5,483 bases of DNA from JAQIBY01 sp964418565 (GCA_964418565.1 CAYQMB010000160.1:1-5483); one strand, 5' to 3'; counted from the first letter of the stretch, positions 1-5,029 are shown. A program made the numbers and translations. The notes: generated from the sequence alone by a model not told the origin.

Positions 1-176
1 CCGGGGCCGTTGAATCAGCCTTGATTGGCCCCGTGACCTTCGCCGCTGGGCAGACAATCGCATTCCCCATGACCGGCAGGACACAGGGCATGGTTTTGAC
101 CGCTGCAAAAGCCCTGACTGTTGATGCTTCTGGGGCAGGTAATATTTGTGTATGGGCGCAAGGTAAATATAAATGA
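1..176 (+). CDS. C-terminal end of a phage capsid-associated protein, possibly a head decoration protein (5' truncated)
   Basis: An open frame enters from the left edge (first whole codon at position 3) and ends at the TGA at 174-176, leaving 57 visible residues. The tail is rich in Ala, Gly and Thr, with alternating small and hydrophobic residues (for example TFAAGQTIAF and ALTVDASGAGNICVW) and ends in WAQGKYK, as expected for a beta-rich domain. No catalytic motif is visible. In HK97-like gene orders the slot just before the gp6-like connector holds the major capsid protein or a small capsid decoration/stabilisation protein. The visible end looks more like the latter, but too little is present to decide. 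Its stop overlaps the next start as ATGA, so the genes are translationally coupled. The coding call is firm; the function is inferred mainly from position. Confidence 0.6.
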   Translation, partial: GAVESALIGPVTFAAGQTIAFPMTGRTQGMVLTAAKALTVDASGAGNICVWAQGKYK

Positions 177-757
177 TCAGCCATGTCACAATAGAAACAG
201 CACCTACCGGATACCCCGTGTCGGTCGAAGATATCAAGGAACACGCCATTATCGAGCACGATAACGATGACTGGTTGTTGAACTCGTATCTCAGGGCGGC
301 CATCGCAGATCTTGACCCGCCGTACGGGATACTTGGCAGAGCCATGATGGAACAGACCCTTATTGCGTACCTGACCGGGTTTGACAGTGATCGGATATAC
401 TTGCCTTATCCCCCGCTGGTTTCCGTTACGTCGGTGAAGTATCAGGACAGTGACGGAGTTGAACAGACGGTTGACTCATCAACATATGAAGTTATTACAG
501 GCGCTGAACCTGGATATGTTGCGATACTTGACGGCGAAAACTGGCCGACGGATGAGGATGACATTTCAACGCCGGTTTTGATCGAATACAAAGCCGGATA
601 CACGTCTGTCCCAGAAGGTATAAAATTTTATATCATGTTGTTGGTGGCTGAAATGTACAGGCAGCGGGAAATGTCAACCGTTATGGCAACAAAGAATAAT
701 CCTTTGTGGATGAACATGATTGAAAAGTATCGGTTTCGTTTTGCGGGGTGGGAATGA
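173..757 (+). CDS. Head-tail connector protein, gp6-like (phiE125 gp8-type family)
   Basis: This 194-residue protein matches the pattern of gp6-like head-tail connectors, which form a ring under the portal and extend the DNA channel during head completion. The N-terminal part (about 15-70) is helical, with the V-S-V-E-D-I-K-E-H start and an acidic segment, as usual for the family. Residues 77-90 contain the hallmark LPYPPLVSVTSVKY strand region, followed by a short Gly/Asp-rich beta part. Residues 135-147 (VLIEYKAGYTSVP) lead into a C-terminal helix with IKFYIMLLVAEMYRQRE, also typical. Length is normal for the phiE125 gp8-type subgroup. The ATG at 173 has AAGG about 9 bases upstream and overlaps the preceding stop as ATGA. 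The next gene starts inside its stop codon. The family call is confident; the exact structural role is taken from relatives. Confidence 0.88.
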   Translation: MISHVTIETAPTGYPVSVEDIKEHAIIEHDNDDWLLNSYLRAAIADLDPPYGILGRAMMEQTLIAYLTGFDSDRIYLPYPPLVSVTSVKYQDSDGVEQTVDSSTYEVITGAEPGYVAILDGENWPTDEDDISTPVLIEYKAGYTSVPEGIKFYIMLLVAEMYRQREMSTVMATKNNPLWMNMIEKYRFRFAGWE

Positions 758-1083
758 TTTTCTCCGGCGCTTTGGATACGGTTGTCACGTTTCAGTCTGT
801 GACGACCGGTACAGATGGCATGGGATCGCCAACGGAAGCACTGGCCGATATGACCGGAGTGCCGACAAGAGCTCAGTATATCCCTATGCGCGGTCAAGAG
901 CAGATCGAAGCAAGCAAACTTGAATCAAAGATGGTGTTCAAGCTAAGGATTAGACGAAATTCATCTATTACCCCGGCTGTTCGGGTGGTTGCCAGGGGGG
1001 TAACGGCAAAGATAACCGGGATTGAAGACGCAGGCAGGAATGGTCAAGACATGGTTCTTTGGTGTGAGGGGGTTGAGGTATGA
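754..1083 (+). CDS. Head closure / head-tail adaptor protein (SPP1 gp16 / HK97 head-tail joining type)
   Basis: This 109-residue protein fits the small head-closure family that sits under the connector ring and provides the docking surface for the tail. It begins with a short strand (LDTVVTFQSV) and a loop with TDGMG. The family's central pattern follows: A-Q-Y-I-P-M-R-G-Q-E-Q at 40-50, then a beta region KMVFKLRIRRNSSITPAVRVV at 59-79, where ITPAxRVV is the most typical piece. The end, AGRNGQDMVLWCE (93-105), corresponds to the last strands where relatives have GR(N/R)xxLxLxCE. I chose ATG 754, which overlaps the connector stop as ATGA and has a G-rich stretch (GGGGTGGG) just upstream. A GTG at 748 would add two residues and is less likely. 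Its own stop overlaps the next start as ATGA. Confidence 0.85.
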   Translation: MIFSGALDTVVTFQSVTTGTDGMGSPTEALADMTGVPTRAQYIPMRGQEQIEASKLESKMVFKLRIRRNSSITPAVRVVARGVTAKITGIEDAGRNGQDMVLWCEGVEV

Positions 1084-1457
1084 AGAAATATAAAGAGCCA
1101 AGGTCTCAGATAAGGGACCCGGATGGTAAAAAACTTGTGGATGTTGCTTTTGACTTCACTGAGTTTGAAAAGAAATTGGCAGAGCATATTAATGAAAATG
1201 CCGAAGCAATCGCAAAGCAGGTTGCAAAAGATGCAAGGGCAAGCGTAAATGTTATCACAGGTAACCTCAAAAAGGGGATTAAGGCCAAAAAAAGCAAGTT
1301 TGAGGATGGTGGGTGGATTATAAAAAGTAATGCTCCTCATGCCTTCATTGTAGAATTTGGACACGGTGGGCCACACCCGGCACCACCTCATGCTTACCTG
1401 CGACCGGCGCTTGAAAACAATATTGACCTTGCCAGGCAGCAATTTGGCGCAAAATGA
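1080..1457 (+). CDS. HK97 gp10-like neck / tail-completion protein
   Basis: This 125-residue protein carries the full signature of the HK97 gp10 family, small neck or tail-completion proteins encoded between the head-closure and tail-terminator genes. After a basic N-terminus there is a long charged helix (about 26-55, FTEFEKKLAEHINENAEAIA), then V-I-T-G-N-L-K-K-G-I (58-67), the family's TGxLxxSI position. Next come W-I-I-K-S-N-A-P-H-A-F-I-V-E-F-G-H (79-95), matching APYAxxVEFGT, and PPHAYLRPALE (102-112), matching the PxPFLRPAL motif. All key positions are present, so the gene looks intact. It starts at an ATGA overlap with the head-closure gene. The last codons, encoding RQQFGAK, and the bases after them recur at 1896-1938, where they mark the edge of an extra gene (see the repeat entries). 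Confidence 0.88.
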   Translation: MKKYKEPRSQIRDPDGKKLVDVAFDFTEFEKKLAEHINENAEAIAKQVAKDARASVNVITGNLKKGIKAKKSKFEDGGWIIKSNAPHAFIVEFGHGGPHPAPPHAYLRPALENNIDLARQQFGAK

Positions 1458-1474
1458 AGGGAGCAAAAATCATG
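1432..1474 (+). repeat. Imperfect direct repeat, copy 1 (gp10 3' end plus start region of the next gene)
   Basis: This 43-bp segment aligns without gaps to 1896-1938 at a constant offset of 464 bp, with 32 of 43 identical bases by hand count. The first 23 bases match at 19 positions, beginning CCAGGCA. The spacing between the shared GAGCAA and the ATG is also the same in both copies. Copy 1 covers the last codons of the gp10-like gene, its stop, a ribosome binding site and the ATG at 1472. It forms the left edge of the segment holding the unrecognised gene. Confidence 0.72.
1456..1463 (+). promoter_or_regulatory. Ribosome binding site that favours ATG 1472
   Basis: GAAGGGAG ends 8 bases before the ATG at 1472 and is a good Shine-Dalgarno match. 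The alternative ATG at 1454, which overlaps the gp10 stop, has no such sequence in front of it. The ATG at 1472 also lines up with the ATG at 1936 in the direct repeat. Confidence 0.6.
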
Positions 1475-1885
1475 GATAAAAAACACATGGGAGGTAAATG
1501 CCAACAATTAGTTAAAGACGGTAGGTGGTGGTCACCTGATGGCGGTTGGTTTACATCGAAAGATAACGTGTTGTGTTGGGATGATGGAGACATAACAAAC
1601 CTAAATAAAGGTGGAGCGATAAGAATCTTGCCCCAAGAATTTTCAGGCCATAACTCTACTATATTAACTAAAGATGGCGACCATGATGAAACAACATTTA
1701 TAAAATCCCTGCAGGTTTTGAAAGTATTCGCTGGGGATATTGTTGTGATAAAAGTTCCAGGGGTTTTATCAGAAAAAGGCAAGAAGAATTTGATAAAAAG
1801 CATTAGGCCTGTTTTACCATCAGCAATAGAAGTTGTGGTTCTTGAAAATGGAGTTGATATCGGGGTGGTTAGATTATGCGATTAA
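1472..1885 (+). CDS. Unrecognised phage protein, probable cargo gene inserted after the gp10-like gene
   Basis: A 137-residue soluble-looking protein that I do not recognise as a named family. The first half is rich in Trp, Gly and Asp (GRWWSPDGGWFTSKDN near residues 17-32, then CWDDGDI). The second half, about 77-137, has the layout GDIVVIKVPGVLS, a basic helix, then LPSAIEVVVLENGVDIGVVR. From memory, similar small domains with a 'GD-hydrophobic-PG-LS ... LP-x-VVVLE-G' layout occur in other phage proteins of unknown role. No signal peptide, membrane segment or catalytic motif is visible. I prefer ATG 1472 because AAGGGAG lies 8 bases upstream; ATG 1454 would add six residues and overlap the gp10 stop. 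G+C over 1501-1860 is about 38% by hand count, clearly below the backbone genes. The gene is bracketed by the 43-bp direct repeat, suggesting acquisition. The role is unknown. Confidence 0.75.
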   Translation: MDKKHMGGKCQQLVKDGRWWSPDGGWFTSKDNVLCWDDGDITNLNKGGAIRILPQEFSGHNSTILTKDGDHDETTFIKSLQVLKVFAGDIVVIKVPGVLSEKGKKNLIKSIRPVLPSAIEVVVLENGVDIGVVRLCD

Positions 1886-1939
1886 AATCAATTTACCAGG
1901 CAACAATTCGGGGTAAAAAAAAGTGAGCAAGGGTTATGA
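1886..1939 (+). pseudogene. Relict C-terminal tail of a gp10-like gene
   Basis: Directly after the TAA of the unrecognised gene, the same frame reads 17 codons ending RQQFGVKKSEQGL and stops at the TGA at 1937-1939. The RQQFGVK part corresponds to RQQFGAK at the end of the intact gp10-like protein, and the DNA is the second copy of the 43-bp repeat. The stop still overlaps the ATG at 1936 as ATGA, the arrangement seen at other junctions here. It has no start of its own and is most simply a leftover gp10 3' end. It could be translated only by readthrough of the TAA at 1883-1885. Confidence 0.5.
1896..1938 (+). repeat. Imperfect direct repeat, copy 2
   Basis: Right-hand partner of 1432-1474, with the same 464-bp offset throughout and 32 of 43 identical bases by hand count. 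It contains a degenerate gp10-like 3' end, a G-rich ribosome binding region and the ATG of the 69-residue gene at 1936. Upstream of 1896 identity fades (about 5 of 11 bases), which marks the boundary. Confidence 0.72.
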
Positions 1940-2145
1940 GTAAAAGCGAAGACCACAAGACCGGGTTGTTTGTCGACCCAACAGGCGATCTTGATCTGTA
2001 CTTGAAAAAAGAATCAGGTGTTGTTTTCCCGTGTGACAAGGACGGCAAGAAATTGTCAAAAATGATTATGGGGCATTTGGTTCAGGGCGTAGACGAATTG
2101 ACAACCATGACGATAAAATTTTACCCGTGTGGATGGGTTGATTAA
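1936..2145 (+). CDS. Small unrecognised phage protein (69 residues)
   Basis: This short gene sits between the relict gp10 end and the tail terminator-like gene. The protein begins with a charged, polar stretch (about 1-15) followed by DPTGDLDLYLKKESG, then a likely beta-strand region, and ends KFYPCGWVD with two Cys residues at positions 33 and 65. No membrane segment, signal peptide or known motif is visible, and I do not recognise the family. The case for it being real is its place in the chain: its ATG overlaps an upstream stop as ATGA within the repeated start region, and its TAA overlaps the next ATG as TAATG. The AGGG before the start is very close to the ATG, so initiation may depend on coupling. 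It may be a second cargo gene or a non-conserved neck accessory protein. Confidence 0.62.
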   Translation: MSKSEDHKTGLFVDPTGDLDLYLKKESGVVFPCDKDGKKLSKMIMGHLVQGVDELTTMTIKFYPCGWVD

Positions 2146-2540
2146 TGCAAAATATCTTAACCGGCATATATGGCAGATACAACGGAGACACTGACTTAAA
2201 GGCGGCGCTCCCAGGAGGTCTGCATTTTGAAATGGCACCGCAGGGCACGGCCATGACCTATGCCACTTTCAATGTGGTTTCTGCCAGGCCGGAATACAGG
2301 CTTGCCGGTGAGCGCGATGAGGTGCTTTGGCTGCAATTTGACATCTGGGCCAGCACAAACGCCTTGAGACAAACCGCCTATGATGCACTGCTGGCGGTCT
2401 ATGACGATGCCAGAATATCAGCCACAGGATACACGCCTGTAATATTGGAACGAATCAATCAACAGATGTTGCGGGACGGAGAACAGAACGAGATACACCG
2501 GGGAGTAATTGAATACAGCGGACGATGGGAGAAATCTTAG
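2145..2540 (+). CDS. Tail terminator / tail completion protein (DUF3168-like)
   Basis: This 131-residue protein fits the small tail terminator-like family (gpU/DUF3168 style), which caps the tail tube at the end that joins the head. Visible features are an N-terminal helix ending in TDLKAALPGGLHFEMAPQGTAMTYATFNVV (16-45), where relatives have LG-hydrophobic-xxxAPQGxxxPYxxF. Next is the strand region EVLWLQFDIWAS (59-70), then a helix with ALRQTAYDALLAVYDDA (73-89). A final pair of strands ends in RGVIEYSGRWEKS. Length is normal. Its position after the gp10-like gene and before the tail tube gene, interrupted only by cargo genes, supports the role. The ATG overlaps the preceding stop as TAATG. 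The stop TAG at 2538-2540 overlaps the GTG start I prefer for the next gene. Confidence 0.78.
   Translation: MQNILTGIYGRYNGDTDLKAALPGGLHFEMAPQGTAMTYATFNVVSARPEYRLAGERDEVLWLQFDIWASTNALRQTAYDALLAVYDDARISATGYTPVILERINQQMLRDGEQNEIHRGVIEYSGRWEKS
2527..2532 (+). promoter_or_regulatory. Ribosome binding site that favours GTG 2540
   Basis: GGGAGA ends 7 bases before the GTG at 2540 and is the best Shine-Dalgarno match at this junction. The upstream in-frame ATG at 2525 has only a weak AGCGGA before it. Starting at 2540 also gives a TAGTG stop/start overlap, like the TAATG at 2145. Confidence 0.5.
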
Positions 2541-3031
2541 TGTTTGAACACATCCCACATAAAAAAATCCTTGTCACCGGTCCACAGAGGTCAGGGACAA
2601 CTATCTGCGCCCGAATGATTGCTCATGACACTGGTTTTGAATATATCGATGAAAACAGGATCGGGGTTGACAATCTTACCCTTGCAAAAATGTTGTTTGA
2701 GTCTTCAGAAAATTTTGTTCTCCAGGCCCCGGCGCTTTCAAGGTGGTGTCACAAATTAAATGCGGATTTAGTGGTGTTTATGATGCGGGCAATATCAGAT
2801 ATCGAAAAAAGTCAGCGTCGTATCGGGTGGGGATGCGAAGCAATAGAGTTAAAAAAATACGGAGCGCATCATGGTCCTATCGCACAAATCAAATACAACT
2901 TCTGGCACAACCGGCAAAAAGCACAAGTCAAAAATTATCTGGAAGCTAATTACAATGATTTAGCCGGACACAAACTGTTTGAGCATAACAGGAAACACTT
3001 TTCAGCACGACAATGGAGGGGGGAGCAATGA
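2540..3031 (+). CDS. Compact sulfotransferase-like P-loop protein
   Basis: Sulfotransferases move a sulfuryl group from PAPS to a hydroxyl or amine on sugars, peptides or small molecules. This 163-residue protein shows the two PAPS-binding signatures. Numbering from the GTG start, GPQRSGTT at 14-21 follows a short beta strand (KILVT) and matches the 5'-phosphosulfate loop (PKSGTT-like). RAISDIEKS at 83-91 has the Arg-x3-Asp-Ile-x2-Ser spacing of the 3'-phosphate motif (RNPKDVAVS in classical enzymes). The C-terminal YLEANYNDLAGHKLF resembles the region after that motif in family members. It is short: typical enzymes exceed 200 residues, so the acceptor-binding part must be small. No signal or membrane segment is seen. 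The start could be ATG 2525 (168 residues), overlapping the tail terminator gene by 16 bases. Its stop overlaps the glycosyltransferase start as ATGA, implying joint function. A P-loop kinase-like role is the alternative. Confidence 0.72.
   Translation: MFEHIPHKKILVTGPQRSGTTICARMIAHDTGFEYIDENRIGVDNLTLAKMLFESSENFVLQAPALSRWCHKLNADLVVFMMRAISDIEKSQRRIGWGCEAIELKKYGAHHGPIAQIKYNFWHNRQKAQVKNYLEANYNDLAGHKLFEHNRKHFSARQWRGEQ
3015..3025 (+). promoter_or_regulatory. Strong ribosome binding site for the glycosyltransferase gene
   Basis: GGAGGGGGGAG lies just before the ATG at 3028, with GGAGG 8 bases from it. This fixes the start at 3028 rather than the in-frame ATG at 3013, which lies upstream of the site. 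It is the strongest Shine-Dalgarno in the window. Confidence 0.75.
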
Positions 3032-4881
3032 TACCAGTTCTATTTATCACGTACAATCGGGTTGAATATACAAAAAAAACCTTACCGGCACTTATCAAAA
3101 ATACGCCTGGTGCAAGGATAATTGTAATTGACAATGGGTCAACCGATGGGACAGTTGAATACCTGGAAGGCATTTACGGGATCGAGCTTTATCTGAACGA
3201 TAAAAACTTTGGATTAGCTCATGCAATGAATCAGTTTCTTGAGTTGACGGCAACCGATTCCATTGTCGCAAAGGTGGACAATGACACCATGGTGCCGCCA
3301 GGGTGGCTTGAGAAGATGACCACTGCAATGGAAGAGTCAGGAGTTGATGTGCTACAGGCATACCATTATCTGACCGCTTTTGATGTTTCGTCGTGGGAAG
3401 ATGTTGAAGCAAAGCACACATGTGTTGAAACGTCTGCAGGTAATGTCGTTATTGTTCCTGCAGTCGGTGGCAGCGGCACAGTGTTTAAACGTAACATTAT
3501 CACGGGGATATTCACTGATGAAGGATTAAACCCATGGTGGAATTTTCAACAGGGGATTCCAGATGTAAAAAAAGGTTTCTTTGCCGGTGTATGGGTAGAT
3601 TTGCTTGATATGGTGGGTCACAATGAGTTTGTCCCGAATTTGGACAACAAATATTACAGATCGACTGGTAGGTTTTGTCTGTTCCCTGAAGACATATCAG
3701 TAGTGATACCCGTGATCCGTCCTGTTTCAGCCATGCGATGCATTGAATCTGTTCAAAAGTACTTGCCGGGGGTGGAAATAGTATCAGAAGAGGACAAACA
3801 TAATCTTGGTTGTCCGAAGATGGTAAACCGGCTGGTCGCGAAAACATCCAGACAGTGGGTAATGTTCCTGGGTGACGACACAGAAATAAAACCAGGCTTT
3901 CTTAGGGCGCTGCAATATGCGGTTGAGTCTTTGCCTAAAAAATGGGGCGTAATTGGATTAAACACAGAGAACGGTATACCCTGCGCTCACTGGATTGCGC
4001 ATAAAAACATGCTTGATTTAACTGGTGGGCAATTCTTCAGCTCTGATTACCATCATTTTTATTGCGACAATGAACTGATGGATATTGCAAAAGAGAACGA
4101 GCGGTGGGCATGGGCTGAGAAAGCTAAGATAAAACATAACCATCCATCAAATTCAGCAGAACCTGACGAATATAATAAATCTGTTTTATCAAACAGAGAA
4201 GCCGACAGGATCACGTATTATCACAGGAAACGGGATAGGCGGGGCGGTGGCCTTGCAATAGGGTTTCCATTGGTAGATGATCGGGTGCCTGTGCAGTTTT
4301 TTACCAGCTTTGCTTGCATGGATAAGCCTGAGCAGTATACGCTTTTGGTCCCGCACCATCCGCACGGCCCTTGGGCCGGCAGCATTGCAGACGCAAGAAA
4401 CAGTCTTGTCAGCCAGGCGCTTGAGGAAGGATGTAGCCATCTGTTGATGCTTGACACAGATCAGGTTTACCCGGCAGATACGCTGACAAAGCTCATGTCT
4501 CATAAAAAAGATATTTGTGGTGTCAGAGTTCACAGACGGTATATGCCGTTTGATCCTATCTTTCTCAGGGGAGAAATCGGTAAATACAAAAGCGTGTCTG
4601 ATGAAGAGATGTATTCAGGCGACCTGATCCAGGTGGATGCTACCGGGACCGGGTGCCTGTTGTTTGATATGGATGTCTTTTTAAAAGTCGGGTTCCCTTG
4701 GTTTGAATTTACAACTCATGAAGGACATCCTGTCGGGGAGGACATTAATTTCTGTTCAAAAGCCAGAGCAGCAGGCATCGAGATCTATGTGGACACCGGG
4801 ATACCGGTTGGGCACTTAGCAACGGTAGAAGTGGATAGATTTTTCCACGAAATATGTAAAACAATGAACGCAAGAATTTGA
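3028..4881 (+). CDS. Three-domain fused glycosyltransferase (tandem GT-A-like domains)
   Basis: This 617-residue protein reads as three nucleotide-sugar glycosyltransferase units in a row. Domain 1 (about 1-215) is a family-2-type enzyme: PVLFITYNR at the start, VIDNGSTDGT at 33-42, NFGLAHAMN, the metal-binding DND at 84-86, and a late D-M-V-G-H at 194-198. Domain 2 (about 223-400) restarts with ISVVIPVIRP, has GDDTE at 282-286, then CDNEL at 346-350 and KHNHP at 369-373. Domain 3 (about 405-617) has ARNSL at 456-460, HLLMLDTDQVYP with DTD at 476-478, GED at 570-572 and VDTGIPVGH ending at 596. Each has a DxD-like motif, so all three could be active. No membrane segment or signal peptide is evident, so it should act in the cytoplasm. 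It is coupled by ATGA to the sulfotransferase-like gene. The likely role is stepwise glycan assembly on a virion protein; sugar and acceptor are unknown. Confidence 0.88.
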   Translation: MIPVLFITYNRVEYTKKTLPALIKNTPGARIIVIDNGSTDGTVEYLEGIYGIELYLNDKNFGLAHAMNQFLELTATDSIVAKVDNDTMVPPGWLEKMTTAMEESGVDVLQAYHYLTAFDVSSWEDVEAKHTCVETSAGNVVIVPAVGGSGTVFKRNIITGIFTDEGLNPWWNFQQGIPDVKKGFFAGVWVDLLDMVGHNEFVPNLDNKYYRSTGRFCLFPEDISVVIPVIRPVSAMRCIESVQKYLPGVEIVSEEDKHNLGCPKMVNRLVAKTSRQWVMFLGDDTEIKPGFLRALQYAVESLPKKWGVIGLNTENGIPCAHWIAHKNMLDLTGGQFFSSDYHHFYCDNELMDIAKENERWAWAEKAKIKHNHPSNSAEPDEYNKSVLSNREADRITYYHRKRDRRGGGLAIGFPLVDDRVPVQFFTSFACMDKPEQYTLLVPHHPHGPWAGSIADARNSLVSQALEEGCSHLLMLDTDQVYPADTLTKLMSHKKDICGVRVHRRYMPFDPIFLRGEIGKYKSVSDEEMYSGDLIQVDATGTGCLLFDMDVFLKVGFPWFEFTTHEGHPVGEDINFCSKARAAGIEIYVDTGIPVGHLATVEVDRFFHEICKTMNARI

Positions 4882-4945
4882 TCTTTTAAAATCCGGGTTT
4901 TGCTGAAGGTCCGGCCAGACTGACAGCAGACGCAAGATAAAAACG

Positions 4946-4992
4946 AGGCGGCATTATGGGTGCCCATAACATCCATAGTGCCGCCTTTTTTT
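4946..4992 (+). terminator. Strong intrinsic (rho-independent) terminator
   Basis: A 14-bp stem pairs 4946-4959 with 4973-4986; all pairs are Watson-Crick except one T-G at 4954/4978, and the base is GC-rich (AGGCGGC/GCCGCCT). The loop is 13 bases and seven T residues follow (4986-4992). A run of five A residues precedes the stem (4939-4943), so weak action on the opposite strand is possible. It lies after the glycosyltransferase gene and before the tail tube gene, so it should reduce transcription into the tail genes unless read through or antiterminated. Confidence 0.88.
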
Positions 4993-5017
4993 ATGCCCGG
5001 AGCAAACCAATAAGAAA

Positions 5018-5022
5018 AAGGA
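5018..5022 (+). promoter_or_regulatory. Ribosome binding site of the tail tube gene
   Basis: AAGGA sits 7 bases before the ATG at 5030 in an A-rich stretch. This gene has no overlap with the one before it, so it needs its own efficient initiation site, as expected for a highly expressed virion protein. Confidence 0.65.
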
Positions 5023-5029
5023 TAAGACA

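Noticed and set aside
381..400. TTGACA with a nearby TATACT, considered as a promoter
   Set aside because: The spacing is only 9 bases, too short for a sigma-70-type promoter, and it is inside the connector gene.
720..923. Overlapping + strand frame of 67 codons at the start of the head-closure gene
   Set aside because: It lies out of frame over two recognised structural genes, and its Arg/Gly-rich product has no family features.
1044..1466. Minus-strand frame of 140 codons opposite the gp10-like gene
   Set aside because: The + strand frame carries every HK97 gp10 motif; the minus frame's Cys/Phe-rich product looks like reverse-complement noise.
1498..1515. GGGAGGTAA followed by ATG at 1498, a fine ribosome binding site in the orphan gene
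   Set aside because: The frame stops after five codons, so it does not start a gene. It could at most disturb translation locally.
1345..1803. Long minus-strand frame of 152 codons opposite the gp10-like and orphan genes
   Set aside because: It crosses the boundary between two + strand genes, has a low-complexity Pro/Phe/Ser-rich product and no good start signal. The + strand genes explain the region.
2098..2126. TTGACA hexamer before the tail terminator gene, considered as a promoter -35 box
   Set aside because: At 17-bp spacing the -10 position reads TTACCC, and the TAAAAT nearby is only 10 bases away. It lies inside a coding gene.
3028..4881. Idea that the long glycosyltransferase arose by recent tandem duplication
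   Set aside because: The three domains share only the general fold signatures; I saw no direct DNA repeats between them.
4902..4927. Possible hairpin (GCTG/CAGC and GGTC/GACT with an internal loop) upstream of the terminator
   Set aside because: Short, interrupted by a mismatched internal loop, and of a kind expected by chance. No T-tract follows and nothing links it to a known RNA element.
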